Positions 15,414 through 24,012 are shown, numbered from the stretch's first letter. The stretch: 64,000 nucleotides of DNA from an uncultured Prevotella sp. (GCA_905196835.1 CAJJWN010000014.1:1-64000), one strand, 5' to 3'. A program made the numbers and translations. The notes: generated from the letters alone by a model not told the origin.

Positions 15414-17198
15414 ATGAACGAGACAATCAACAAACGAGTAGAAGCCCTGCGCGAAGTGATGCGCAGGGAAGGCATAGACGCTTTCATCTTTCCCAGCACA
15501 GACCCGCATAACGGCGAGTATGTGCCGGAGCATTGGGAAGGCCGCAAGTGGATAAGTGGCTTCAACGGCTCTGCCGGAACGGCCGTGGTAACCATGCAGG
15601 ACGCCGCCCTTTGGACAGACTCGCGTTACTTCCTCGCCGCCGAGGAGCAGCTGCGCGGCACGCCGTTCAGCCTGATGAAGGAGAGGGTAGAGGGCACTCC
15701 TTCAATCACACGGTGGCTGGGCATGAAGCTGGCCGCCGTAGGAAGCCCCGTGGTGGGCGTTGACGGGACGGTAAACTCGGCGGCTTCCGTCGAGGCGTTA
15801 ATCACCGAACTGCGCGCCGAGGGCGGCATCACGGTGCGCACCAACCTCGACCCGCTGGCGCGGATATGGGCTGACCGTCCGCCAGTGCCGCAAAGCGAGG
15901 TGGCAATTCTCCCCATGGAGTACGCCGGAGAGCCGTGCCGTAGCAAGCTGGAGCGCATACGCTGCGCGCTGAAAGAGCGCCACGCCTGCGGCATGTTGGC
16001 CGCCGCGCTCGATGACATAGCGTGGACCTTGAACCTGCGCGGCACCGACGTACACTGCAACCCCGTGTTCGTGGCGTATCTTTTAATCGAACCCGAGCGC
16101 GCGACATTGTTCATAGACAAGGCCAAACTTACGCCCGGCGTTGAGGCATACCTCCGTGGCGAGGGTGTCGGTACGGCCGGTTACGCCGACGTGGGCAAGG
16201 CTCTCGAGGCGTACAGGGAGTACAACATATTGATGGATGACGGCGAAATAAACTATACCTTATTTAATATGCCGCGCTGCCTGAAGGTAGTTGCGCCGTC
16301 GCCGATACCCGCGATGAAGGCCGTGAAGAACCAGACGGAGATACAAGGCTTCCGCCGCGCCATGCTGCGTGACGGCGTAGCCATGGTTAAGTTCCTGCGC
16401 TGGCTGCGCCCGGCGGTGGAGGCAGGAGGGCAGACGGAGCTTAGCGTGAGCGCGAAGCTGGAGCAGCTGCGCGCTTCGCAGCCGCTGTACCGAGGCCTGT
16501 CGTTCGACACCATCGCGGCGTATCAGGAGCACGGAGCCATCGTTCACTACGAACCTACATCCGAGACCGACGCCGCACTGCGTCCCGAAGGCTTGCTGCT
16601 GCTCGACTCCGGGGCGCAATATCTTGACGGAACAACCGACATTACGCGCACCATAGCCCTCGGGCCGGTCACCGACGAGCAGCGGCTCGTCTACACGCTC
16701 GTGCTCAAAGGCCACATACAGCTCGAGCTGTTGAAGTTTCCCCGCGGAGCGTCAGGCACGCAGCTCGACGCCATCGCGCGCAAGGACATGTGGCGTTACG
16801 GCTTCAACTACCTGCACGGCACGGGGCATGGCGTAGGCTCTTACCTCAACGTTCACGAAGGACCTCACCAAATACGCATGGAATACAAGCCCGCGCCGCT
16901 CGTCGAAGGCATGACCGTGACCGACGAACCGGGCATCTATCTGCCGTCGCTCTTCGGCGTGCGCACGGAGAACACCCTGCTCATTGCGCCGTACAAGGAG
17001 ACGCCGTTCGGCCGTTTCCTCCAGTTCGAGCCGCTTACCCTCTGCCCGATAGACACCGGGCCAATCATCCGCGACATGCTTACCGCCGAGGAGACTGCCT
17101 GGCTCAACGACTACCACAATACCGTCTTGGACCGCCTTTCGCCCCTTCTCGACGCGGAAGAGCGCGCCTGGCTTACTGAGGCTTGCGCCGGAATTTGA
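15414..17198 (+). CDS. Xaa-Pro aminopeptidase, M24B family (aminopeptidase P)
   Basis: The 594-residue enzyme removes an N-terminal residue before proline. It has the three-domain long form of the family: two creatinase-like N-terminal domains and a C-terminal pita-bread domain. The metal ligands are all present: Asp398 and Asp409 (LLDSGAQ ... TTDITRT), His472 (GTGHGVG), Glu505 (TDEPGIY) and Glu519 (RTENTLL). The frame opens at 15381 inside the repeat array, but ATG 15414 gives the family N-terminus NKRVEALREVMRREGIDAF. There is no signal peptide, so it acts in the cytoplasm. A hairpin shared with the convergent neighbour follows. Confidence 0.95.
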   Translation: MNETINKRVEALREVMRREGIDAFIFPSTDPHNGEYVPEHWEGRKWISGFNGSAGTAVVTMQDAALWTDSRYFLAAEEQLRGTPFSLMKERVEGTPSITRWLGMKLAAVGSPVVGVDGTVNSAASVEALITELRAEGGITVRTNLDPLARIWADRPPVPQSEVAILPMEYAGEPCRSKLERIRCALKERHACGMLAAALDDIAWTLNLRGTDVHCNPVFVAYLLIEPERATLFIDKAKLTPGVEAYLRGEGVGTAGYADVGKALEAYREYNILMDDGEINYTLFNMPRCLKVVAPSPIPAMKAVKNQTEIQGFRRAMLRDGVAMVKFLRWLRPAVEAGGQTELSVSAKLEQLRASQPLYRGLSFDTIAAYQEHGAIVHYEPTSETDAALRPEGLLLLDSGAQYLDGTTDITRTIALGPVTDEQRLVYTLVLKGHIQLELLKFPRGASGTQLDAIARKDMWRYGFNYLHGTGHGVGSYLNVHEGPHQIRMEYKPAPLVEGMTVTDEPGIYLPSLFGVRTENTLLIAPYKETPFGRFLQFEPLTLCPIDTGPIIRDMLTAEETAWLNDYHNTVLDRLSPLLDAEERAWLTEACAGI

Positions 17199-17199
17199 T

Positions 17200-17230
17200 A
17201 GCAGACAAGTTAACTATTCACTTGTCTGCT
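17200..17230. terminator. Hairpin between convergent genes
   Basis: AGCAGACAAGT (17200-17210) pairs with ACTTGTCTGCT (17220-17230), overlapping the 3' end of the minus-strand gene. There is no long T run, so its strength as a terminator is uncertain. Confidence 0.55.
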
Positions 17231-18519
17231 GATAACAGCCAGCTCCACCTTTGTCCCCAGTCGTCCATCACCTCGTTGCGCCATTTGTAAATAGTCTTGC
17301 CTCCCTGGAAGAATGTGTGGAACTGCGCCGGGTAGGCAACGTCGGTATACCAGCTGTTGCCTACGGTGTAATCAGTGTCGCGGCGTTGCCCGGGCCATTC
17401 GTTCTTTATTGTTATGGCGCCGCTCTGCGTCGAAAAGCCTTCAACGTCAGACGTGATGGTGTAGGGCAGGGTGCCCAGTGTGTAGGTAGAATACCTCACC
17501 ATGTAGTCGCCGTCGCCCATGTAATAGCCTTCCCAGCTCTGCTTTGCTATGTTGAGCGTTATGCATGGCTTGCCCTTCATCCGTTTGTCGAGCTGCGGCC
17601 CTTTGACGTGGAACTCTATCACGGCGTAATTTTGTATGGTGTCTTCCGCCGTTGCCGTGTGTCGCAACACCACGCGTGGGCTGTGTGTGCACGGCTCGAA
17701 GCTTCCACCCCACGACTCCTTGCTTGGGTCGGACGGGTAGCCGTCCATCATGTATAGCAGCGACGGCGTGTCGCCCATTTTGGGGCGGCCTTCAAGGTAG
17801 GCGTAGAAGTCGTCGCCGAGGGTGCCCGCTCCCTTTACGAAGCGCTCGTAAAATCCGCGGTTGTATTTGTCCGTGTTCTTGCCGTCGCTGATGAAGGCGC
17901 GGTAAGACACGTTGTTCTCAATCATCCACAGGTCGGGAATTTTCTCCACGATGTAGACGTAGCTGTTTACGCTCCACTTCTTGTTAGGCCCACCAATCCA
18001 GTAGACCCTTATCTTCGGGGCTATGTCAGGTGCGTCGTGTAGAGCCTGCGCCAGGTCGTCAAGGCCACCCCACACGAGGACGTACAGCGGCCTTGGGTCG
18101 TCTTTGCGGGCGCACTTCACAATCCAGTCGGAGCCTTCGGTGGCCGTCTGGTAGCCGCAGAGCGGCGCCGGGCCTTTGCGCCCCTGCTTCGTTATCGAGC
18201 GCAGATAGCCGGGCGAGGCCAGCTCGGGCGCGTGCTGTTTCAGCTTAGGCAGGTCCTTCTCGTAGACGTCAATCATGCGCAGGATTTCCTCCTTGCTGCC
18301 CGTTCCGTAAGACGGCGACGACACCAGTCCCTCCGTGTCGAACTCGTCGCTGTACATTAGGAAGTGTGCCATCGACTGGTTGTCGTCGGGGTCGGTGCCG
18401 CCGATATCGGTGCTGATAAGAATGCGCGGCTTCGTTGCTGGTTTCGTTCTTGCTGAGGCTTCGCCCCACGTCCCGATGAGCAGCGCGGCGGCGAAAAGCA
18501 TTGTGGTAATTGTTTTCAT
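17218..18519 (-). CDS. Secreted DUF1593 (nucleoside-hydrolase-like) protein
   Basis: The 433-residue product has a signal peptide (residues 1-23) and a DUF1593 domain. The domain opens RILISTDIGGTDPDDNQS, with the Asp cluster (38, 43, 45, 46) that in nucleoside hydrolases binds calcium and substrate. The C-terminal part (about 290-433) is the beta-rich domain usually paired with it in Sde_182-like proteins. Family members occur in plant-polysaccharide degraders and were once called cellulose-binding; the true substrate is unknown. A TACCTTTG promoter box is at 18569-18576. It is transcribed alone. Confidence 0.85.
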   Translation of the reverse strand: MKTITTMLFAAALLIGTWGEASARTKPATKPRILISTDIGGTDPDDNQSMAHFLMYSDEFDTEGLVSSPSYGTGSKEEILRMIDVYEKDLPKLKQHAPELASPGYLRSITKQGRKGPAPLCGYQTATEGSDWIVKCARKDDPRPLYVLVWGGLDDLAQALHDAPDIAPKIRVYWIGGPNKKWSVNSYVYIVEKIPDLWMIENNVSYRAFISDGKNTDKYNRGFYERFVKGAGTLGDDFYAYLEGRPKMGDTPSLLYMMDGYPSDPSKESWGGSFEPCTHSPRVVLRHTATAEDTIQNYAVIEFHVKGPQLDKRMKGKPCITLNIAKQSWEGYYMGDGDYMVRYSTYTLGTLPYTITSDVEGFSTQSGAITIKNEWPGQRRDTDYTVGNSWYTDVAYPAQFHTFFQGGKTIYKWRNEVMDDWGQRWSWLLSADK

Positions 18520-18568
18520 TCGTGTAGATTGTTTGGTTTGTTTCCGTATTTCAAGTAATTTCTGTTTG

Positions 18569-18576
18569 CAAAGGTA
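18569..18576 (-). promoter_or_regulatory. Bacteroidota -7 box
   Basis: TACCTTTG on the minus strand, 49 bases before the DUF1593 start, matches the consensus exactly. Confidence 0.6.
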
Positions 18577-18629
18577 ATGCTTTTCTGTTTAATAAAAAGG
18601 TATTGCGCGGCGGAAATGTGATTGACGCA

Positions 18630-18695
18630 TGACGGAATACGGACGGTTTTGCAATATGCGTCCTTTCATGATGCGAAAGGCAGCCTTTTTCTAAG
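18630..18695. repeat. 22-bp palindromic array, locus 5 (degenerate)
   Basis: Three 22-base units at 18630, 18652 and 18674 are more diverged than elsewhere, the last with core CGAAAGGCAGCCTTTTT. The array meets element B at 18690. Confidence 0.6.
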
Positions 18696-18834
18696 TGCGG
18701 ATTTGTAATCCGCTCAAACCGCACATCTATAAAATGATGTATGTTGGTGAGCGGGTTGCAAATCCGCACTTAGAAACCGCCGGATTGCAAATCCGGCGGA
18801 ACAAGTATGCTTACACCTGAACTGCGGATGAACC
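18690..18834. mobile_element. MITE-like element B (half element)
   Basis: A 26-bp inverted repeat (18690-18715 and 18749-18774, two mismatches; TCTAAGTGCGGATTTG) is followed by a near-perfect palindrome (18777-18799, CCGCCGGATTGC) and a right end ACCTGAACTGCGGATGAACC (18815-18834). The right end matches that of element D, and the interior matches element A. A left GGTTCATCC end is missing. The remaining 18835-19089 holds no recognisable feature. Confidence 0.6.
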
Positions 18835-19089
18835 TTTAAATGCAAAATGCTTGATTGTATCGTTGTGCAAGTATGGTGGTGCTTACACATTGCAAATGTT
18901 TGCCGTTGTAATTTGTTAAATAATAATTGATTTTGCTTGAATTGCTTTGAACTCAAACAGAAAATGCCTATCTTTGGGCAAAATGGAGGAAATTCGCATC
19001 TGCCTTTTTGTCCTTATTAGGCCGCATGGCTGCAATGTTCATTGTCTTGATGCGTATTTGCAATTGTTTGTGTTAAAAAAGTCTTGCTT

Positions 19090-19546
19090 ATGAAGGAGTA
19101 TTTTGTTACATTTTGCATCGCGTTTTTCATGACGGTTTTCGCGTGCTTCTTTAATTATTTCCAGTCGCTGGCCGTTTCTGCGCTGGGCGGTCTGCCGCTT
19201 GCGGCCGTGGCTTATTGGCGCATGGCGGTGGTTGGTAAGGCCGGATTGAGCATTACGGGGCACACGGTGGCGTTCATGCTGGGCTGGTTCTTGATATTTG
19301 CGGCGATTATTTTCCCGATGTTGAAGAGCACGCTGGGCAGCTTGATGATATATTGCAGCTGGGGGCTGGCGGCTCTTTTGGCCTGCATCGTTTTACGGGT
19401 TCAGGCGCAGGATTGTAGCCCCGGCGGTTGTTTCTGCTGTGGTGTGGCTGCTGTTCGTAGCGTTGGTCCTGCCTGCTTGGGAAGACTGCCTGAAGACTTG
19501 GCCGAGGGACAAGGCCGGATGGGTGATGCCGTGGAACGCGCATTGA
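19090..19546 (+). pseudogene. Small multi-span membrane protein with a frameshift
   Basis: From ATG 19090 the frame encodes three hydrophobic segments (FVTFCIAFFMTVFACFFNYF, a middle one, and MLGWFLIFAAIIFPML), then SLMIYCSWGLAALLACIVLR. After 19399 the open frame turns into Cys/Gly-rich sequence unlike a protein. The +1 frame instead gives RRRIVAPAVV, a further membrane segment (VVWLLFVALVLPAW) and a natural stop at 19544-19546. Removing one G from GGG at 19397-19399 joins the two parts into a 151-residue protein. No family is recognised. It is either a recent pseudogene or a sequence error. Confidence 0.6.
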
Positions 19547-19659
19547 CCTTGAAATGGCTGTTTGCCGCGGCAAGGTGCTGCACCTGTCAGGCAACAGTCT
19601 GCGCCCCGATATAGCCCGTTGGCAGCCGTCCGCGCGGTGGTTTGCCCTGTCTTCGTAAC

Positions 19660-19769
19660 TGCTTGATAATCAATGACGTTATAAAAGGCCGTGTTTTGCA
19701 TCGCAAAACACGGCCTTTTAGCGTGTGAAAGACGGCCTTTTGGAAGGTGAAAGACCGTCGGACGGTTTT
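19660..19769. repeat. 22-bp palindromic array, locus 6, with end unit
   Basis: The end unit (19660-19681, core TTGATAATCAATGACGTTA) is followed by 22-base units at 19682, 19704, 19726 and 19748 (the last diverged). Units 1 and 2 make a long hairpin (19683-19699 with 19703-19719). The site lies between convergent genes. Confidence 0.85.
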
Positions 19770-19780
19770 TCGTCGAAGAG

Positions 19781-20219
19781 TTATTTCTCCGCCTGTTGCT
19801 TCAGCAGGTCGCGTATTTCGGTGAGAAGCTTCTCTTCCTTCGTCGGTTCCGCAGGCTTTGCGGCTTCCGCTTCCTTCTTCGCATCATCGTTTTTCTTGAT
19901 GAGCTTGTTGATTGCACGGAGCATCAGGAACACGCAGATGGCGATGATGAGGAAGTCGAACGTGGTCTGGATGAAGTTGCCGTAGTTGATGGTGGCAGGC
20001 TCCAGCTTCTCTATGCCCATGTCCACGGCAGGCAGCGTGGCCTTCAGGTCGGTGAAGTTTACGCCGCCTATGAGCCATCCTATAGGCGGCATGATGAGGT
20101 CGTTGACGATTGAAGACACGATTTTTCCGAACGCGCCGCCGATGATTACACCGACAGCCATGTCAACCGCGTTGCCCTTTACGGCGAACTGTTTTGAACT
20201 CGTTGATTAGTTTTCCCAT
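19781..20219 (-). pseudogene. mscL: Large-conductance mechanosensitive channel MscL, frameshifted near the N-terminus
   Basis: MscL releases solutes during hypo-osmotic shock. The frame from ATG 20219 encodes MGKLINEFK, the correct amphipathic N-terminal helix, then shifts. The rest, [18 protein letters not shown] onward, lies in another frame that runs to 19781 through both membrane helices and the charged C-terminal helix. An extra A in the run AAAA (plus-strand TTTT, 20192-20195) explains it; with three A the protein would be 145 residues with [10 protein letters not shown] shorter open frame starting at the internal Met (20161) would lack the N-terminal helix and part of the first transmembrane helix lead-in. 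The gene is otherwise intact, so a sequence error or a very recent mutation is likely. Confidence 0.8.
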
Positions 20220-20354
20220 TCTGTTTACTTTTTTATCATTAGTCTTATATCGCCTGCAATATAGAAATAATTTTACAAAATACGGCTCCCGGAGCTGTGC
20301 TTTGCACGTTTTTTCAAAATATCGCACGGCCGAAAGGAAAAAAACTCGCAATAT

Positions 20355-20386
20355 TTTGCAAATCAGAAAAAAACGCCGTAACTTTG
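20355..20386 (+). promoter_or_regulatory. Promoter for rpsU
   Basis: TTTG (20355-20358), a 20-base spacer and the exact -7 box TAACTTTG (20379-20386) lie 63 bases before the rpsU start. Confidence 0.75.
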
Positions 20387-20449
20387 CAGCCGCTAATGAA
20401 AGCATCTGTAAGAAAATAAGTTTAACATATTAAAAATAAAGGACAAAAC

Positions 20450-20641
20450 ATGATTATCGTACCAGTAAAAGATGGCGAGAACATCGAAAGAGCGTTGAAG
20501 AAGTTTAAGAGGAAATTCGAGAAGACCGGCGTCGTAAAGGAACTCCGCGCACGCCAGCAGTTCACGAAGCCGTCCGTCTTGAAGCGCCTCAAGATGCAGC
20601 ACGCCATTTACGTCCAGAAGCTGAGAACCGCCGAGGAGTAA
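20450..20641 (+). CDS. rpsU: 30S ribosomal protein bS21
   Basis: The 63-residue basic protein starts MIIVPVKDGENIERALKKFKRKFEKTG, the bS21 signature. bS21 sits on the small-subunit platform near the anti-Shine-Dalgarno region. The length is normal for Bacteroidota. A strong promoter precedes it, and xerC starts 78 bases after its stop. Confidence 0.95.
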   Translation: MIIVPVKDGENIERALKKFKRKFEKTGVVKELRARQQFTKPSVLKRLKMQHAIYVQKLRTAEE

Positions 20642-20719
20642 AAAACATACCTGAAAATTTGGTAGTTCGGTTATAATTTCGTAAATTCGTTGCCGAAAAC
20701 ATTAGTAGGCGACGTTCTT

Positions 20720-21604
20720 ATGTTAGTGAAAGAATTTCTGGACTACCTCCGTTCGGAGCGGAATTGTTCCGCAAGGACGGTCGGGGAATACGGCGACGAC
20801 TTGCAGAAGTTTGAGTCGTTCTTCAAGAATTTGGACGCTACGCTCACATGGGAGACAGTCGACTCCGATGTCATCCGTGACTGGATGGAGAGCATGATGG
20901 ATAAAGGAAACATTGCGACCTCGGTCAACAGGAGGCTGAGCGCGGTGCGTTCCTTTTATCGTTTTGCCCTGTCGCGAGGGCTCGTCGCCGCCGACCCGTC
21001 ACACGGCGTCAAGGGGCCGAAGAAGGAAAAGCCGCTGCCGCAGTTCGTAAGGGAGGCCGACATGGACGCTCTCCTGGACGAAAGCATGTGGAACATGCGC
21101 AGGTATGAAGATGTACGCGCGCGTACTATTATATTAATGATATATGAGACCGGCGTGCGAATATCAGAGTTGCTTGGCCTTGACGATGCGGCCGTAGACC
21201 TTGCGGCGTGCCAGCTGAAAGTTACCGGCAAGAGAGACAAGCAGCGCGTGATACCCTTTGGCGGCGAATTGAGAGCCTCGTTGGAGGCGTACATGAGTTT
21301 GCGCGACGCCAGTGTTGAGAAGAAGTCGCCGGCGTTGCTGCTGTCGGCCGACGGCACACGCATGGCCTACCATACTGCGCGGCGCGAGGTGAAAAAGCAC
21401 CTCTCGCGTGTTTGCACTCTCAAGAAACGCAGCCCCCACGTGCTGCGCCATACTTTCGCCACGGCCATGCTCAACAACGGCGCCGGCATAGAGAGCGTGA
21501 AGAAACTGCTGGGACACAGCAGGCTGACAACTACGGAAATCTACACGCACACTACGTTCGAGCAACTTAAGAAAGTATATGAGTCGGCCCATCCGAGGGC
21601 CTGA
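20720..21604 (+). CDS. xerC: Tyrosine recombinase XerC/XerD
   Basis: The 294-residue protein has an N-terminal core-binding domain (about 1-85) and a catalytic domain with the complete active site: Arg147 (TGVRISELLGL), Lys171 (TGKRDKQ), His240 and Arg243 (HVLRHTFAT), His266 (LLGHSRL) and nucleophile Tyr275 (EIYTH). Xer recombinases resolve chromosome dimers at dif. The genomic place between rpsU and raiA is the housekeeping one, and no phage or transposon genes are near, so it is not a mobile-element integrase. The XerC or XerD assignment cannot be made firmly. Start 20720 is preferred over the upstream extension to 20690. Confidence 0.92.
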   Translation: MLVKEFLDYLRSERNCSARTVGEYGDDLQKFESFFKNLDATLTWETVDSDVIRDWMESMMDKGNIATSVNRRLSAVRSFYRFALSRGLVAADPSHGVKGPKKEKPLPQFVREADMDALLDESMWNMRRYEDVRARTIILMIYETGVRISELLGLDDAAVDLAACQLKVTGKRDKQRVIPFGGELRASLEAYMSLRDASVEKKSPALLLSADGTRMAYHTARREVKKHLSRVCTLKKRSPHVLRHTFATAMLNNGAGIESVKKLLGHSRLTTTEIYTHTTFEQLKKVYESAHPRA

Positions 21605-21639
21605 ACCTTTATTAACCTTATAAAAACAAGGAGGTAACT

Positions 21640-21939
21640 ATGGAAATTAGAATTCAATCTGTAAATTTCGACGCTACCGAGCAGTTGAAAGCATTTGTTG
21701 AAAAGAAAGTTTCAAAGCTGGAAAAGTCTTACGAGGATATTCAGACAGTGGAAGTAGGCCTTAAAGTAGTTAAGCCGGCCACCGCCCTCAACAAGGAAAC
21801 AAGCATGACGGTAATGGTGCCGGGCTCGCGCTTGTTCGTCCAGAAAGTATGCGACACGTTTGAGGAAGGAGTAGACCTCTGTGTGGACTCAATGAAGGTG
21901 CAACTCGTCAAATTCAAGGAAAAACTGCGGAATAATTAA
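21640..21939 (+). CDS. raiA: Ribosome hibernation factor (HPF/RaiA short form)
   Basis: The 99-residue protein starts MEIRIQSVNFDATEQLKAFVEKKVSKLEK, typical of the short hibernation-promoting factor/YfiA family, which binds idle 70S ribosomes at the decoding centre. It has a perfect Shine-Dalgarno, AAGGAGGT (21628-21635), unusual in this genome. A short hairpin (CGCCAAAA with TTTTGGCG, 21947-21963) follows. Confidence 0.9.
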   Translation: MEIRIQSVNFDATEQLKAFVEKKVSKLEKSYEDIQTVEVGLKVVKPATALNKETSMTVMVPGSRLFVQKVCDTFEEGVDLCVDSMKVQLVKFKEKLRNN

Positions 21940-21956
21940 AAAAAAACGCCAAAAGT

Positions 21957-21987
21957 TTTGGCGGTTGGAAAATAATGCCTATCTTTG
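21957..21987 (+). promoter_or_regulatory. tRNA operon promoter
   Basis: TTTG (21957-21960), a 19-base spacer and TATCTTTG (21980-21987) form a consensus promoter about 50 bases before the first tRNA. The -33 box lies in the 3' arm of the small palindrome after raiA. Confidence 0.75.
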
Positions 21988-22040
21988 CAGCCGTTTTAGG
22001 ACACGTCCTTACGAACAAGCGCCTGACGGCTGCTTTGCTT

Positions 22041-22114
22041 GCCTCTTTAGCTCAGTTGGCCAGAGCACGTGATTTGTAATCTCGGGGTCGTTGGTTCGAA
22101 TCCGACAAGAGGCT
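22041..22114 (+). tRNA. tRNA-Thr (TGT)
   Basis: The cloverleaf is complete: acceptor GCCTCTT/AAGAGGC, D arm GCTC/GAGC, T arm GTTGG/CCGAC with TTCGAAT, anticodon TGT. The anticodon stem CGTGA/TCTCG has one T:T mismatch at the middle pair (positions 29:41). Confidence 0.93.
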
Positions 22115-22150
22115 CAACGGAATGCGGACGTACTGAAACATGAACAACAA

Positions 22151-22233
22151 GGGTGGTTACCAGAGTGGCCAAATGGGGCAGACTGTAAATCTGCTGGCTT
22201 TCGCCTTCGGTGGTTCGAATCCATCACCACCCA
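22151..22233 (+). tRNA. tRNA-Tyr (GTA)
   Basis: This is a class II tRNA of 83 bases with a long variable arm, acceptor GGGTGGT/ACCACCC and anticodon GTA in GACTGTAAATC. Confidence 0.95.
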
Positions 22234-22250
22234 CTCAGTAGAAGTCTTTT

Positions 22251-22323
22251 GCGGAAATAGCTCAGTTGATAGAGCACTAGCCTTCCAAGCTGGGGGTCGC
22301 GGGTTTGAGTCCCGTTTTCCGCT
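22251..22323 (+). tRNA. tRNA-Gly (TCC)
   Basis: The acceptor GCGGAAA/TTTCCGC, D arm and T arm pair well, and the anticodon is TCC in GCCTTCCAAGC. Length is 73 bases. Confidence 0.95.
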
Positions 22324-22329
22324 CTCGCT

Positions 22330-22401
<72 letters not shown>

Positions 22402-22475
22402 CTACGACTTTATGATTGTGACAAAAGAAGCAGAAAATACACGATTATTCATTAAAGTAACAAATAAGTAAAGCT

Positions 22476-23660
22476 ATGGCTAAAGAACAATTCGTACGTA
22501 CCAAACCGCATGTAAACATTGGTACTATCGGTCACGTAGACCACGGTAAGACTACTTTGACGGCAGCCATCACGACTGTACTCGCAAAGAAGGGTCTTTC
22601 TGAAGTTAAGTCATTCGACCAGATTGACAACGCTCCCGAGGAGAAAGAGCGTGGTATCACCATCAATACTGCACACGTGGAGTATGAGACGGCTACCCGT
22701 CACTACGCACACGTTGACTGCCCGGGACACGCCGACTACGTGAAGAACATGGTTACCGGTGCTGCTCAGATGGACGGTGCAATCATCGTTGTTGCTGCAA
22801 CTGACGGTCCTATGCCCCAGACACGTGAGCACGTGCTTCTCGCACGCCAGGTGAACGTTCCCCGTTTGGTTGTTTTCCTGAACAAGTGCGACATGGTTGA
22901 GGACGAGGAGATGCTCGAGCTCGTTGAGATGGAAATGCGCGAGCTGCTCGACCAGTACGAGTACGACGGCGACAATACTCCTATCATCCGCGGTTCTGCA
23001 CTCGGCGCTTTGAATGGCGTTGCTAAGTGGGAAGACAAGGTAATGGAGCTGATGGACGCAGTTGACAATTGGATTCCGCTGCCTCCGCGTGACCTTGACA
23101 AACCGTTCCTTATGCCGGTTGAGGACGTGTTCTCAATCACTGGACGTGGAACTGTTGCTACGGGCCGTATCGAGACTGGTCGCGTAAAGGTTGGCGACGA
23201 AGTTGAACTGCTCGGCCTTGGCGAGGACAAGAAGTCTGTCGTTACTGGTGTCGAGATGTTCCGCAAGATACTTGACGAGGGTGAAGCTGGTGACAACGTA
23301 GGTCTGCTTCTCCGTGGTATCGACAAGAACGAAATCAAGCGTGGTATGGTGCTCTGCCACCCGGGACAGATTAAGCCTTACAAGAGGTTCAAGGCTCAGA
23401 TTTACGTCCTGAAGAAAGAGGAAGGCGGCCGCCATACTCCGTTCGGCAACAAGTACCGTCCTCAGTTCTATCTCCGCACGATGGACTGCACGGGTGAGAT
23501 TTCTCTGCCGGAAGGCGTAGAGATGGTAATGCCCGGTGACAACGTAACAATCACCGTTGACCTTATCTACGCAGTTGCATTGAACGTTGGTCTGCGTTTC
23601 GCTATCCGCGAGGGCGGCCGTACGGTAGGTGCAGGTCAGATTACTGAAATCCTCGACTAA
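22476..23660 (+). CDS. tuf: Elongation factor Tu
   Basis: The 394-residue GTPase delivers aminoacyl-tRNA to the ribosome. The GTP-binding motifs [14 protein letters not shown] and NKCD are present in domain 1; domains 2 and 3 are full length to QITEILD. It follows four tRNA genes and precedes tRNA-Trp, the common arrangement in this phylum. The codon choice is strongly biased, as expected for a highly expressed gene. A hairpin follows the stop. Confidence 0.98.
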   Translation: MAKEQFVRTKPHVNIGTIGHVDHGKTTLTAAITTVLAKKGLSEVKSFDQIDNAPEEKERGITINTAHVEYETATRHYAHVDCPGHADYVKNMVTGAAQMDGAIIVVAATDGPMPQTREHVLLARQVNVPRLVVFLNKCDMVEDEEMLELVEMEMRELLDQYEYDGDNTPIIRGSALGALNGVAKWEDKVMELMDAVDNWIPLPPRDLDKPFLMPVEDVFSITGRGTVATGRIETGRVKVGDEVELLGLGEDKKSVVTGVEMFRKILDEGEAGDNVGLLLRGIDKNEIKRGMVLCHPGQIKPYKRFKAQIYVLKKEEGGRHTPFGNKYRPQFYLRTMDCTGEISLPEGVEMVMPGDNVTITVDLIYAVALNVGLRFAIREGGRTVGAGQITEILD

Positions 23661-23686
23661 TCCATAGGATTGTCTGATACCGATAA

Positions 23687-23718
23687 GGCTCTCGCCTTGT
23701 AGACGAGAGCCTATTTTT
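23687..23718 (+). terminator. Hairpin with T run directly before tRNA-Trp
   Basis: GGCTCTCG (23687-23694) pairs with CGAGAGCC (23704-23711), followed by TATTTTT that ends one base before the tRNA-Trp acceptor. It looks like a tuf terminator, but it may instead be a processing or attenuation site for read-through into secE-nusG. Confidence 0.7.
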
Positions 23719-23791
23719 ACGGGAATAGCTCAGTTGGTAGAGCACTGGTCTCCAAAACCAGGTGTCGGGAGTTCGAGCCTCTCTTCCCGTG
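23719..23791 (+). tRNA. tRNA-Trp (CCA)
   Basis: The acceptor ACGGGAA/TTCCCGT, the D and T arms, and the anticodon CCA in TCTCCAAAA are all clear. It lies 15 bases before secE. Confidence 0.95.
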
Positions 23792-23806
23792 CTAAAAAGA
23801 GATAAT

Positions 23807-23998
23807 ATGTTTAAGACTGTAACAAATTATTGCAAAGTTTGCTATGACGAACTTGTGCATAAAACGTCATGGCCGACACGGGCCGAACTTACTCACACCG
23901 CAATGGTTGTATTATCTGCTTCCTTGATCATTGCGATTGTGGTGTTCATTATGGATTCCGTGTTCAGGTTTGTCATGAGTACCGTCTATCCTAATTAA
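23807..23998 (+). CDS. secE: Preprotein translocase subunit SecE
   Basis: The 63-residue single-span form has an amphipathic cytoplasmic helix with ELVHKTSWPTRAEL (conserved WPT) and one membrane helix (about 30-52). It clamps SecY in the translocon. ATG 23807 is chosen because the upstream extension runs through tRNA-Trp. nusG follows after 14 bases. Confidence 0.95.
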   Translation: MFKTVTNYCKVCYDELVHKTSWPTRAELTHTAMVVLSASLIIAIVVFIMDSVFRFVMSTVYPN

Positions 23999-24012
23999 TC
24001 CGTTAAGAGTAA

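Noticed and set aside
20161..20163. Start of mscL at the internal Met (20161)
   Set aside because: It would delete the N-terminal amphipathic helix, which is plainly encoded just upstream in another frame; a one-base frameshift is the simpler explanation.
20720..21604. Tyrosine recombinase as a phage or conjugative-element integrase
   Set aside because: It lies in a housekeeping context between rpsU and raiA. No attachment-site duplication was seen at the tRNA genes and no mobile-element genes are nearby.
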